Shown here one piece after another: positions 1 through 7,320 of a stretch of 36,760 nucleotides of DNA. Numbering within the stretch: the stretch's first letter is position 1; every line of letters starts with the position of its first letter. Position numbers and translations under genes: made by a program. The notes under the pieces were generated by a model that was not told where the DNA came from, did no database searches, and was given only the letters and a program-made list of their open reading frames with translations. This DNA comes from Paracoccaceae bacterium. Its GTDB lineage: Bacteria > Pseudomonadota > Alphaproteobacteria > Rhodobacterales > Rhodobacteraceae. Where the stretch lies: positions 1-36,760 of the forward strand of contig JAAEZB010000028.1 in the NCBI GenBank assembly GCA_018223085.1. The letters run 5' to 3'.

Positions 1-423
1 GCCAAGAACACCAACCTGACCGAAAAAGGCGCTTATGTCCTCGCCGAAGCAGACGGCAAACGTCAGGCGATCCTGATCGCAACCGGCTCCGAAGTCGCCA
101 CCGCGCTTGAGGCCAAAAAACTCCTCGAAGCCGAGGGCATCGGCACCCGCGTGGTCTCCATGCCCTGCATGGAGCTTTTCGCCGAACAGGACGAAGCCTA
201 CCGCCGCAAGGTTCTGCCCGCTGGTGCCGCCGTGCGCGTCGGCATCGAGGCCGCCGTGCGTCAGGGCTGGGATCAATGGCTCCTTGGTGAACGCGCCAAA
301 CCGGGAAAATCCGATTTCGTCGGCATGGACCGCTTCGGTGCCTCCGCCCCGGCAGGTGAACTGTTCGAGAAATTCGGCATCACCGCCGCCAATGTCGCGG
401 ACAAGGTCAAAGCCCTTCTCTGA
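1..423 (+). CDS. tkt: Transketolase, C-terminal part (partial)
   Basis: The first 140 codons seen are the C-terminal end of a transketolase; the 5' part lies outside the window. Transketolase is a thiamine-diphosphate enzyme that moves two-carbon ketol units between sugar phosphates in the pentose phosphate pathway and, in autotrophs, the Calvin cycle. The visible part matches the third (C-terminal) domain of the family: an ILIATGSEV strand near residue 25, then [11 protein letters not shown] and VRVGIEAAV, and a terminal [18 protein letters not shown] helix. This domain carries no cofactor residues, so the assignment rests on these family motifs. Reading frame 1 is open from the window edge to TGA, and a strong terminator follows 20 bp later. 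The presence of pgk and a class I aldolase elsewhere in the window fits a central-carbon setting. Confidence 0.93.
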   Translation, partial: AKNTNLTEKGAYVLAEADGKRQAILIATGSEVATALEAKKLLEAEGIGTRVVSMPCMELFAEQDEAYRRKVLPAGAAVRVGIEAAVRQGWDQWLLGERAKPGKSDFVGMDRFGASAPAGELFEKFGITAANVADKVKALL

Positions 424-443
424 GCCTGACCGGCAAACAAATG

Positions 444-477
444 AAAAGCCGCCGAGGATAGCCTCGGCGGCTTTTTT
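444..477 (+). terminator. Rho-independent terminator after tkt
   Basis: A perfect 10-bp GC-rich stem (GCCGCCGAGG / CCTCGGCGGC) with a four-base ATAG loop is followed by six T. It starts about 20 bp after the transketolase stop codon. The AAAA before the stem means it could also act weakly on the minus strand. Confidence 0.9.
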
Positions 478-513
478 GTGTCCAACAGAGCCGCGCCGGA
501 AAACATCTCGTAG

Positions 514-531
514 GGCGGGCTTCAGCCCGCC
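514..531. repeat. REP-like palindrome (GGCGGGCT-TC-AGCCCGCC)
   Basis: Two perfect 8-bp arms flank a TC centre, preceded by TCGTAGG. From general knowledge, the TAGGGCGGGCTTCAGCCCGCC type of sequence recurs between genes in many GC-rich bacterial genomes, so this is probably one copy of a dispersed palindromic repeat. It lies between the tkt terminator and the 3' end of the minus-strand DUF808 gene. There is no T-run, so it is not a classical terminator for either gene. Confidence 0.6.
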
Positions 532-534
532 GCC

Positions 535-569
535 CAAGGCCTACCCACAAGGCCTACCCAAAGGCCTTG
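535..569. repeat. 13-bp tandem repeat (CAAGGCCTACCCA) with hairpin
   Basis: Two identical 13-bp units (535-547 and 548-560) are followed by a partial third unit AAGGCCT. The second unit and the partial one form a 7-bp hairpin, CAAGGCC / GGCCTTG (548-554 with 563-569). It lies 31 bp beyond the stop codon of the DUF808 gene, so it may protect or end that transcript, but no T-run follows on the minus strand. Confidence 0.6.
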
Positions 570-599
570 CCCCAATGATTCCGCGCTGGATAAAGCGCC

Positions 600-1580
600 T
601 CAATGCGCCGCTTTGCTCTTCCCGGTAATCGCGCCCATGATCGGCGCAATCACCTTGCTTGCCACCGGAATAAGCACAAACCCAAGCGCGAGGCCAAACA
701 CCCCGTCCATCGCCGCCTTGGCGATCCATTCCGTGGCCCCTTCCCACGCAGCCGGCACCATATGGCCGACCGCATAGGCATAGTCATGAATATGATGCCC
801 GAGCCAGCCAAAGCCCAACTCTTCCAGCCCGTGAATGATAATCGATCCCCCGACCCAGAGCATCGCCGCCGTGCCCACAATGGTCAGAAGCTTCATGAAT
901 TTCGGCATGCCACGCACCAATCCGCGCCCAAGACCCCGCGTCAGGCCAAGCCGCCCGTTCTTGGTCATGTAAAGCCCCACATCATCCATCTTCACGATAA
1001 GCGCGACCGAACCATAAACCGCGACCGTGATGCCGATCCCGGCAAGCGCCAGCGTGCCCGCCTCCATCCAGAAATTGCTTTCCGGAATATTTGACAGGAT
1101 GATCGTCATGATCTCTGCCGACAGGATGAAATCCGTCTTGATCGCGCCCGCCGCTTTTTGCTCTTCAAGATGGGCCGGATCGCCCTCCGTCTCGTCTTCC
1201 TTGAAGACCTCATGCCCGGCCTCGCTATGGAAGATCGCATGGGCGATCTTCTCCGCCCCTTCGAAACACAAATACGCCCCGCCAAGCATCAACAGGGGCG
1301 CAATCGCCCAAGGCGCGAAATTCGCCAGCAATAGCGCCGCCGGAAGCAGGATCAAAAGCTTGTTCTTGATCGACCCCTTGGCGATCTTCCAGATGATCGG
1401 CAACTCGCGCTTGGCCTCAAAGCCGTGAACGTATTTCGGCGTCACCGCCGCATCGTCGATCACCGCGCCCGCCGCCTTGGCCCCCGCCTTGGCCGCCTGC
1501 GCCGCCACATCATCGACCGAAGCCGCCGCCACTTTGGCAATCCCTGCCACATCATCAAGCAAGGCCAGCAAACCGCTCAT
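600..1580 (-). CDS. DUF808 family (YedI-like) inner-membrane protein
   Basis: A 326-aa membrane protein recognised as DUF808/YedI by its N-terminus MSGLLALLDDVAGIAK and by the segment PKYVHGFEAKRELPIIWKI. Several hydrophobic segments can be read, around residues 75-105, 165-200, 220-245 and 290-315, separated by charged stretches including a DETEGD acidic loop. The molecular function of the family is not known to me. An in-frame ATG 11 codons upstream exists, but MSGLLALLDD is the conserved family start, so position 1580 was chosen. It is a single-gene unit on the minus strand. The 296 bp between it and coaD hold an 11-bp tandem-repeat element and the coaD terminator, and I could not identify a clear promoter there. 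Confidence 0.85.
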   Translation of the reverse strand: MSGLLALLDDVAGIAKVAAASVDDVAAQAAKAGAKAAGAVIDDAAVTPKYVHGFEAKRELPIIWKIAKGSIKNKLLILLPAALLLANFAPWAIAPLLMLGGAYLCFEGAEKIAHAIFHSEAGHEVFKEDETEGDPAHLEEQKAAGAIKTDFILSAEIMTIILSNIPESNFWMEAGTLALAGIGITVAVYGSVALIVKMDDVGLYMTKNGRLGLTRGLGRGLVRGMPKFMKLLTIVGTAAMLWVGGSIIIHGLEELGFGWLGHHIHDYAYAVGHMVPAAWEGATEWIAKAAMDGVFGLALGFVLIPVASKVIAPIMGAITGKSKAAH

Positions 1581-1716
1581 CGCACATACTCCCGTCTTCG
1601 CCGTTCCCCGCACCCTACCCTATCCCACGCCCCAGACAAGCACGGGTCAGCGGGGAAAAACCGCGCCCCTTCCCCGTTCATCCCCTGTTAAGCCGTGCGC
1701 TGGCTTAATCCGCCTC

Positions 1717-1771
1717 TTTCACGCACCCCCACCACCGCAATACCGACGTAATACCGACGCGATACAGACGT
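1717..1771 (+). repeat. 11-bp tandem-repeat element, copy A
   Basis: Three contiguous 11-bp units (1739-1749 AATACCGACGT, 1750-1760 AATACCGACGC, 1761-1771 GATACAGACGT) fit RATACMGACGY. They are preceded by a leader TTTCACGCACC and CACCACCGC. Related arrays occur near 8.5 kb and 26.7 kb. Here the array points away from the DUF808 start codon and towards the 3' end of coaD, so it is not in the orientation of a shared promoter. A GTTAACCATTT sequence follows at 1794-1804. Confidence 0.75.
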
Positions 1772-1822
1772 GCGTTTTCGCCCGCCGCGCCGCGTTAACC
1801 ATTTGGCCCGACTCAGCGCATC

Positions 1823-1851
1823 AAAAAACCCCGCAGAGGGCCTGCGGGGTT
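1823..1851 (-). terminator. Rho-independent terminator of coaD
   Basis: A 10-bp stem AACCCCGCAG / CTGCGGGGTT with a five-base loop lies 26 bp beyond the coaD stop. Read on the minus strand it is followed by a run of six T. On the plus strand only TTT follows, so the main direction is minus. Confidence 0.88.
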
Positions 1852-1876
1852 TCGAATTCTGTCCGGAATGTCTGGT

Positions 1877-2368
1877 TCAGGCAAAGCGCGCAATCAGCGC
1901 CTCATTGACATCGGGCGTGACGAATTTCGACACATCCCCGCCAAGCCGCGCAATCTCTTTGACAAGCTTGGAAGCAATCGCCTGATGCTTGGCCTCGGCC
2001 ATGAGGAACACCGTCTCGACCGAAGAATCCAATGCCCGATTCATGCCAACCATTTGAAATTCATACTCAAAATCGGCCACAGCCCGCAGCCCGCGCACAA
2101 TGACCTGCGCCCCGACATCATGGGCACAGTCGATCAGCAGGTTCTCAAACGGATGCACGACGATCTCGGTGCCGGTCTCTTTCACAAGCTGCGCACATTC
2201 CGCCTCGACCATGGCCACCCGCTCTTCGAGCGAGAAAAGCGGCCCCTTGTCCCGGTTGATCGCCACCCCGATCACCAGCTTGTCGACGAGAAGGCAGGCC
2301 CGACGAATAATATCAATATGCCCCATGGTAATAGGGTCAAACGTGCCGGGATAGAGACCAACTCTCAT
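1877..2368 (-). CDS. coaD: Pantetheine-phosphate adenylyltransferase
   Basis: A 163-aa protein of normal CoaD length. It transfers AMP from ATP to 4'-phosphopantetheine, the fourth step of coenzyme A synthesis, in the cytoplasm. The nucleotidyltransferase signature GTFDPITMGHIDII is at residues 8-21, containing the HxGH-type motif (here TMGH). The C-terminal VFLMAEAKHQAIASKLVKEIA corresponds to the family's second nucleotide-binding element. A longer frame starts 12 codons upstream, but MRVGLYPGTFDP is the usual start and a GGAGAG ribosome-binding site lies 5-6 nt before it. It is separated from the upstream CBS gene by a weak hairpin and followed by a strong terminator. Confidence 0.96.
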   Translation of the reverse strand: MRVGLYPGTFDPITMGHIDIIRRACLLVDKLVIGVAINRDKGPLFSLEERVAMVEAECAQLVKETGTEIVVHPFENLLIDCAHDVGAQVIVRGLRAVADFEYEFQMVGMNRALDSSVETVFLMAEAKHQAIASKLVKEIARLGGDVSKFVTPDVNEALIARFA

Positions 2369-2442
2369 GGATTCTCTCCATATTTTCAATCGCTTCCACG
2401 GCACGCAACATTATTGCGCCCCAAATTGCAAGCCCTGATTGG

Positions 2443-2463
2443 AAAACCCGTAGTCTTACGGGT
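2443..2463 (-). terminator. Possible weak terminator of the CBS-domain gene
   Basis: A 7-bp stem ACCCGTA / TACGGGT with a GTCT loop lies about 20 bp after the CBS-gene stop. On the minus strand it is followed by only four T. Partial read-through into coaD is therefore possible. Confidence 0.45.
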
Positions 2464-2484
2464 GGCAGGCCGGAACGCCGGGGC

Positions 2485-2919
2485 TCAATGCCCCATAATC
2501 ATCCCCTCAAGCGCGTTCTTCTCCATCGCCAATTCCGTCAGCCGCGCCTTGACCACATCGCCAATACTAATGAAGCCAACCATGACCCCCGCATCGACCA
2601 CAGGCATGTGGCGAAAGCGTTTTTCCGTCATCGTCGCCAACACCGCATCGGCCTTATCTCCAAGGCTACAGGTGACGATATTGCGGGTCATGACGTCATC
2701 AACCGTGCAGTTGAGACACGCCACCCCGCGCCGTGAAACTTCGCGCACGATATCGCGCTCCGAGAAGATGCCGTCCGGCGTATCCCCGGTCGAAGAAATG
2801 ACCAATGTGCCGATCCGTTTTTCGTCCATGAGCTTGGCAGCCTCCGACACCAACGTGCCCGGCGGAACCGTCACAACCCCTTGGTCTCCCTTGGATTTCA
2901 AAATCTGATGGACCAGCAT
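2485..2919 (-). CDS. Two-CBS-domain protein
   Basis: A 144-aa soluble protein made almost entirely of a CBS-domain pair (a Bateman module). The first domain spans about residues 8-65 (TLVSEAAKLMDEKRIGTLVIS, GIFSERDIVREV) and the second about 75-130 (VDDVMTRNIVTC, MTEKRFRHMPVVD, GFISIGDVVKARL). Such modules usually bind adenine nucleotides and regulate a partner, but no catalytic or transport domain is attached, so the partner is unknown. Two in-frame ATGs lie two codons apart. The AGGGAGGA site is immediately next to the first but 6 nt before the second, so the second (2919) was chosen. Small stand-alone CBS proteins of this kind are common in alphaproteobacteria. Confidence 0.9.
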   Translation of the reverse strand: MLVHQILKSKGDQGVVTVPPGTLVSEAAKLMDEKRIGTLVISSTGDTPDGIFSERDIVREVSRRGVACLNCTVDDVMTRNIVTCSLGDKADAVLATMTEKRFRHMPVVDAGVMVGFISIGDVVKARLTELAMEKNALEGMIMGH

Positions 2920-2978
2920 ACTCATTCCTCCCTAAGAATATTGCGTGCGTCCGATCGTCGCGGCAAGATCATTGCATG

Positions 2979-3875
2979 TCAAGCGTCCGCCTCAAGCCGC
3001 GCCACCTCGGTACGGATCCCCTCACACAGGGCTTTGGCAAATCGGTTCATCCTCTCAAGGCGGCGATCGTCGGCATGGCGGATGAGGTAAAAGCTCCGGG
3101 TAAGAGACACCTCTTCGGGCAGAACTTTGACCATTCCCCGCGCCGACGGCATGGCGAAATCATGAACAATTCCAACACCATGGCCTCCCCGAACCCAGTT
3201 GAATTGAACCGAGGCGGAATTTGAGGCCAAGCGCACCCGCTCCACCCCGGACTCGTTGAGATAATCCAATTCCTTGTCGAAAATCATGTCCGGGATATAG
3301 CCAACAATCATGTGATTGCGCAGGTCATCCAATGTCTCCACCGGCGGTGCATTGCGCAAATACCACCGCGCCGCCGCTAGGTGCAGCTTGTAATCGGTGA
3401 TCTTCTGCACGGTGAGTTTGCCCGCCGTCGGCGGACTGACCGCCACAACAAGATCGGCCTCCCGCTTCGAGAGGTTGACCACCCGCGGCAAGGCCACGAT
3501 CTGAATTTCAAGATCCGGGTTCTCCTGCGCAATCTGGGCACAGACCTGCGGCAACAGGTAATTCGCCGCCCCGTCCGGCGCCCCGATACGGATTTGCCCG
3601 GACATGCCGCCGCCGCTTCCCGACATCTCTTCGGTCGCCTCTTCCAACGACTGCTCAATCCGCACCGCATGCACCAAAAGCCGCTGACCGGCATCTGTCA
3701 TGGCATATCCCGAGGGCGATTTGACAAAAAGCGGTGCGCCCATGTCGGTCTCAAGCCGCGCCACCCGCCGTCCGACCGTCGCAGGGTCCACCTTGAGCCT
3801 CCGCCCCGCCGCCGAGAGGCTTTCCTCCCGCGCCACAGCCAGAAAAACACGAAGATCGTCCCATTGCGGCCCCAT
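2979..3875 (-). CDS. LysR-family transcriptional regulator
   Basis: A 298-aa regulator of typical LysR length. The N-terminal helix-turn-helix occupies about residues 4-62 (WDDLRVFLAVAREESLSAA, then VDPATVGRRVARLETDMGAPLF), followed by a linker helix. A periplasmic-binding-protein-like effector domain runs from about residue 90 (GQIRIGAPDGAANYLLP) to the C-terminus. The open frame extends 88 codons further upstream, but that part would run into mmsA. The ATG at 3875 has AGGAGGG in front and matches the family start. It is divergent from mmsA with 102 bp between start codons, the classical arrangement for a LysR protein controlling its neighbour. Control of valine catabolism is therefore a reasonable inference, though the effector is unknown. 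Confidence 0.92.
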   Translation of the reverse strand: MGPQWDDLRVFLAVAREESLSAAGRRLKVDPATVGRRVARLETDMGAPLFVKSPSGYAMTDAGQRLLVHAVRIEQSLEEATEEMSGSGGGMSGQIRIGAPDGAANYLLPQVCAQIAQENPDLEIQIVALPRVVNLSKREADLVVAVSPPTAGKLTVQKITDYKLHLAAARWYLRNAPPVETLDDLRNHMIVGYIPDMIFDKELDYLNESGVERVRLASNSASVQFNWVRGGHGVGIVHDFAMPSARGMVKVLPEEVSLTRSFYLIRHADDRRLERMNRFAKALCEGIRTEVARLEADA

Positions 3876-3907
3876 ACGACCCTCCTGAATAAACGCAAAG
3901 CTGTTTT

Positions 3908-3941
3908 GAGATGTTGTCTCTTTTAAAGGCATTCTTGCAAG
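3908..3941. promoter_or_regulatory. Candidate LysR operators between the regulator and mmsA
   Basis: The 102-bp divergent gap holds two dyads: GAGA-TGTTG-TCTC (3908-3920) and a perfect 8-bp palindrome CTTGCAAG (3934-3941). LysR proteins generally bind interrupted dyads of about this size in the divergent region. Which of the two is bound, and by what, cannot be decided from the sequence. Confidence 0.4.
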
Positions 3942-3977
3942 TCTAATCTGGCCCGGAACGCGTTTGGAGGAGATCCC

Positions 3978-5477
3978 ATGCAAGAACTGACTCATTTCAT
4001 CAACGGCAAACATGTCAAAGGCACGTCCGGCCGTTTCGCAGATGTCTATAACCCCGCCACCGGCGAGATTCAGGCCAAGGTGCCGCTCGCAACCGTTGCG
4101 GAAATGGATGCGGCCATCGCCGCCGCCGCCGCCGCTCAACCGGCATGGGCCGCCACCAACCCGCAGCGCCGCGCGCGGGTGATGATGAAATTCGCCGCCC
4201 TAATCGAAGAGCACATGGACGAGCTTTCCGAGCTGGTCAGCCGCGAACATGGCAAGACCCTCCCCGACGGGCGCGGCGACGTACAGCGTGGCCTTGAGGT
4301 CATCGAGGTCTGCATGGGCGCGCCGAACATGCTCAAGGGCGAGTATATGAATGACGGCGGCCCCGGCATTGACCTTTACGCCATGCGCCAGCCGCTCGGT
4401 GTTGTGGCGGGCATCACCCCGTTTAACTTCCCGGCCATGATCCCGCTTTGGAAAATGGGCCCGGCGCTGGCCTCCGGCAACGCCATGATCCTCAAACCGT
4501 CCGAGCGCTGCCCCTCGACCTCGCTGCGCCTTGCCGAGCTTATCCAGGAAGCGGGCCTGCCCGACGGTGTGCTTCAGGTCGTCAACGGTGACAAAGAAGC
4601 CGTGGACACGATCCTCGACAACGAAACGATCCAGGCCGTGGGCTTTGTCGGCTCGACCCCGATCGCCCAGTATATCTATGGCCGCGCCTGCACCAACGGC
4701 AAACGCGCCCAGTGTTTCGGCGGTGCCAAGAACCATATGATTATCATGCCCGACGCGGACATGGACAAAGCCGCTGACGCGCTCGTCGGTGCAGGCTTTG
4801 GCGCGGCTGGCGAACGCTGCATGGCAATCTCCGTGGCCGTTCCGGTCGGTGAGAAAACCGCCGACGCCCTCATCGAACGTCTCGTGCCGCGTATTGAGAA
4901 ACTCAAGGTTGGCCCCTATACCGCCGGTGCTGATGTGGATTACGGCCCGGTCATCACCGCACAAGCCAAGGACCGCATCAACGGTCTCGTCGCGAGCGGT
5001 GTTGAGCAAGGCGCCAATCTCGTCGTCGACGGTCGCGACTTTGCGATGCAGGGCTATGAAGACGGCTTCTTTGTCGGCCCGAGCCTGTTTGATAACGTGA
5101 CCAAGGACATGGACATCTACAAAGAAGAGATCTTTGGCCCGGTCCTGTCGACCGTGCGCACCGAAAGCTACGAAGAAGCGCTCGATCTGGTGATGACCAA
5201 CCAATATGGCAACGGCACCGCGATCTTTACCGCCGATGGCGACACGGCCCGCGATTTCGCCAACAAAGTCAATGTCGGCATGGTCGGGATCAACTTCCCG
5301 ATCCCGGTGCCGCTCAGCTACTTTAGCTTTGGCGGCTGGAAGAAGTCGGCCTTTGGTGACCTCAACCAATACGGCCCGGACGCGTTCCGCTTCTACACCA
5401 AGACCAAGACCGTTACGGCGCGCTGGTTCTCGGGGATCAAAGAAGGCGGAGAGTTCCACTTCAAGCAGATGGATTGA
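3978..5477 (+). CDS. mmsA: Methylmalonate-semialdehyde dehydrogenase (CoA-acylating)
   Basis: A 499-aa aldehyde dehydrogenase of the MmsA subfamily. It oxidises methylmalonate semialdehyde (or malonate semialdehyde) with NAD and CoA to propionyl-CoA (or acetyl-CoA), the last step of valine degradation, also used for beta-alanine and inositol. Family marks include PFNFPAMIPLWKMGPALASGN near residue 148, FVGSTPIA near 233, and the nucleophile Cys281 in GERCMAIS. At the position where hydrolytic aldehyde dehydrogenases have the general-base Glu (ELGGK) this protein reads FGGAKNH, as expected for a CoA-acylating enzyme. GGAGGAG precedes the ATG by 5-6 nt. A strong terminator follows, so mmsA is probably its own transcript, divergent from the LysR gene. 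Confidence 0.96.
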   Translation: MQELTHFINGKHVKGTSGRFADVYNPATGEIQAKVPLATVAEMDAAIAAAAAAQPAWAATNPQRRARVMMKFAALIEEHMDELSELVSREHGKTLPDGRGDVQRGLEVIEVCMGAPNMLKGEYMNDGGPGIDLYAMRQPLGVVAGITPFNFPAMIPLWKMGPALASGNAMILKPSERCPSTSLRLAELIQEAGLPDGVLQVVNGDKEAVDTILDNETIQAVGFVGSTPIAQYIYGRACTNGKRAQCFGGAKNHMIIMPDADMDKAADALVGAGFGAAGERCMAISVAVPVGEKTADALIERLVPRIEKLKVGPYTAGADVDYGPVITAQAKDRINGLVASGVEQGANLVVDGRDFAMQGYEDGFFVGPSLFDNVTKDMDIYKEEIFGPVLSTVRTESYEEALDLVMTNQYGNGTAIFTADGDTARDFANKVNVGMVGINFPIPVPLSYFSFGGWKKSAFGDLNQYGPDAFRFYTKTKTVTARWFSGIKEGGEFHFKQMD

Positions 5478-5501
5478 TCCATCGCCCAAGATATGCTTAC
5501 T

Positions 5502-5538
5502 CGAAGGCCGGAACCCCGTTCCGGCCTTCGTTCATTTC
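5502..5538 (+). terminator. Terminator after mmsA
   Basis: A perfect 13-bp stem CGAAGGCCGGAAC / GTTCCGGCCTTCG with a CCC loop is followed by TTCATTTC. It lies 24 bp after the mmsA stop. It also decides the start of the next gene, because an upstream ATG for that frame (5493) would place this hairpin inside the coding region. Confidence 0.85.
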
Positions 5539-5555
5539 TAAGGACTCTCAATCGC

Positions 5556-5993
5556 GTGTCTGTCACCTACACCATCCTCAAAGAGCACGGGCTCGTATAC
5601 GTCAAATACAAGGGCGTCGTTCGGATCAAGGACACGATGGAGACCTTTGCCCGCTACGCCGGCGATCCCGATTGCCGACCCGGACAAAAACAATTCGTCG
5701 ATCTCTCCAAGATCACAGAAGTCGAACAGGATTTCGCCAAGCTCATGGAAATTCAGGCCAAGAAAGCCGAAGTATTCATGGCTGGAGGGGCACAGACGAT
5801 CATGGTCTATTACGCGCCCACAGCACTTGGCCAGCGCATGGGCGGCATCATTGTGCGCTCTTGGGAACCCTTCGCCTCGGTCGTCGCCCTCGTCATTGAT
5901 AGCGAGACCGAGGCGCTCTCGGTACTTGGGCTGCGCGAGACCCGCATTGACGATCTGATCGGCCATATCCCCGAGCTGCGCACGCAAAAATGA
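5556..5993 (+). CDS. Uncharacterised conserved-looking protein (145 aa)
   Basis: I do not recognise a named family with certainty. The protein is soluble, without signal peptide or membrane segment. Its alternating strands and helices (LVYVKYKGVVRIKDTMETFARYA, GQKQFVDLSKITEVE, AQTIMVYYAPTALGQRMG, SVVALVIDSETEALSVLGL) resemble the SpoIIAA/STAS-like fold seen in small uncharacterised alphaproteobacterial proteins. That is only an impression from the pattern. The start is taken as GTG at 5556, with AAGGA 11 nt before it, because the upstream ATG would overlap the mmsA terminator. It sits between mmsA and the carboxylate-amine ligase gene inside a valine-degradation cluster, but nothing in its sequence ties it to that pathway. 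Confidence 0.75.
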   Translation: MSVTYTILKEHGLVYVKYKGVVRIKDTMETFARYAGDPDCRPGQKQFVDLSKITEVEQDFAKLMEIQAKKAEVFMAGGAQTIMVYYAPTALGQRMGGIIVRSWEPFASVVALVIDSETEALSVLGLRETRIDDLIGHIPELRTQK

Positions 5994-6076
5994 CAGCCCC
6001 AAACGGGTGTACCCCCGCTTGAAACCTGCGTCCTTTCCTGCTCAACTCGTGCCGGAGGCAGGCTGGGAGGCGCATC

Positions 6077-7210
6077 ATGTCCATGCAGGAACCGGATTTC
6101 ACCATCGGTGTGGAAGAAGAATATCTGCTGGTCGACAAGGATAGCCTCGACCTCGCCCCTGCCCCCGACGGCCTCATGGAAGCCTGCAGCGCCGAGCTTG
6201 AGGGACAAGTCAGCCCGGAATTCCTCAACTGCCAGATCGAGATCGGCACCACCGTCTGCAAAAACATTGCCGAGGCGCGCGAAGACCTCAAACGCCTGCG
6301 CTCGACCGTGGCGCGGGTCGCCGGACAGTATAACCTCGCCCCGATTGCCGCCTCCTGTCATCCTTTTTCGGACTGGCGCAAACAGCACCATACCGACAAA
6401 CAACGCTACAACGAACTGCGTGACGATCTGGCCGGGGTGGTGCGACGGATGCTGATCTGTGGCATGCATGTGCATGTCGGGATCGAAAGCGCCGACCAGC
6501 GCGTCGACCTCATGAACCAACTCAAATACTTCCTGCCGCATCTCCTCGCGCTGAGTTGCTCCTCGCCGTTCTGGCAGGGCGAGGATACGGGACTGAGCTG
6601 TTACCGTCTGACGGTCTTTGACAATCTGCCCCGCACCGGCCTGCCCCCGCGCGTCGAGGGCTGGGGCGAATATGAGCGCTCTGTCGAGGCGATGAAGACC
6701 GTGGGCGTGATTGAGGACGCCTCGAAAATCTGGTGGGATCTACGCCCGTCTTCGCGCTTTCCCACGATTGAGAGCCGCATTTGCGATGTCTCCCCAAGGC
6801 TCGAAACCGCGCTCACATTGGCCGCCCTGACCCAGACCCTGACACGGATGCTTTGGCGTCTGGCGACCCATAACCAACGCTGGCGCCTCTATGACAACTT
6901 CCTCATCGCCGAGAACCGCTGGCGCGCACAGCGTTATGGAATCTCTTCGGGCCTGATTGATTGGGGCATCCGCGAAATCGTGCCCTTTGACGCGCTGAGC
7001 GATGAACTCATAACCCTTGTCGAGGAAGACGCCGCTGCGCTCGGATGCATTAAAGAGATCGAGAACATGCGCTCCATCGTTGCCACCGGCAACAGCGCCG
7101 ACCAACAACGCGCCGTCTATCGCGATGCGGTTCAGGCCGAATATACCCATGAAGATGCCCTACGCGCCGTGGTGAAGCACCTGATCGAAGAATACCACGC
7201 AGATTTGTAG
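6077..7210 (+). CDS. YbdK-type carboxylate-amine ligase (GCS2 family)
   Basis: A 377-aa protein of the glutamate-cysteine ligase 2 family, close in length to E. coli YbdK. Members form a gamma-glutamyl amide bond using ATP; YbdK has only weak glutamate-cysteine ligase activity in vitro and its physiological substrate is uncertain. Visible marks are the N-terminal [13 protein letters not shown] (residues 8-20) with the metal-binding Glu cluster, [13 protein letters not shown] near 45, CGMHVHVGI near 128, [19 protein letters not shown] near 218, and a C-terminal helical region with [16 protein letters not shown] lies about 6 nt before the ATG. There is no glutathione synthetase or glutamine amidotransferase gene nearby. 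It stands alone between an uncharacterised gene and the acyl-CoA dehydrogenase. Confidence 0.9.
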   Translation: MSMQEPDFTIGVEEEYLLVDKDSLDLAPAPDGLMEACSAELEGQVSPEFLNCQIEIGTTVCKNIAEAREDLKRLRSTVARVAGQYNLAPIAASCHPFSDWRKQHHTDKQRYNELRDDLAGVVRRMLICGMHVHVGIESADQRVDLMNQLKYFLPHLLALSCSSPFWQGEDTGLSCYRLTVFDNLPRTGLPPRVEGWGEYERSVEAMKTVGVIEDASKIWWDLRPSSRFPTIESRICDVSPRLETALTLAALTQTLTRMLWRLATHNQRWRLYDNFLIAENRWRAQRYGISSGLIDWGIREIVPFDALSDELITLVEEDAAALGCIKEIENMRSIVATGNSADQQRAVYRDAVQAEYTHEDALRAVVKHLIEEYHADL

Positions 7211-7236
7211 GGGGATCGGGCAAAATCGCCAGCCTG

Positions 7237-7297
7237 TTTTGCAATTTTGCACACTGACACCACACCCTCAGACCTGTATAATTTAACAACCGTTCAA
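7237..7297 (+). promoter_or_regulatory. Candidate regulatory region before the isobutyryl-CoA dehydrogenase gene
   Basis: The 110-bp gap contains an exact tandem pair TTTTGCAA/TTTTGCAC (7237-7252) and a dyad TTTAAC-AACC-GTTCAA (7282-7297) 23 bp before the start codon. The TTTGCAA core recalls the binding sites described for short-chain acyl-CoA regulators (ScfR/PccR type) in Rhodobacter, but the spacing here is different. The link is tentative. The region probably holds the promoter of the three downstream valine-degradation genes. Confidence 0.4.
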
Positions 7298-7320
7298 TTG
7301 CGCGTTTTGGGAGGAACCAG

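Noticed and set aside
1717-1771. 11-bp repeats as a CRISPR array
   Set aside because: Units are contiguous without spacers, far shorter than CRISPR repeats, and there are no cas genes in the window.
4200-5489. 429-codon open frame opposite mmsA
   Set aside because: mmsA is unambiguous, and the opposite frame is a composition artefact.
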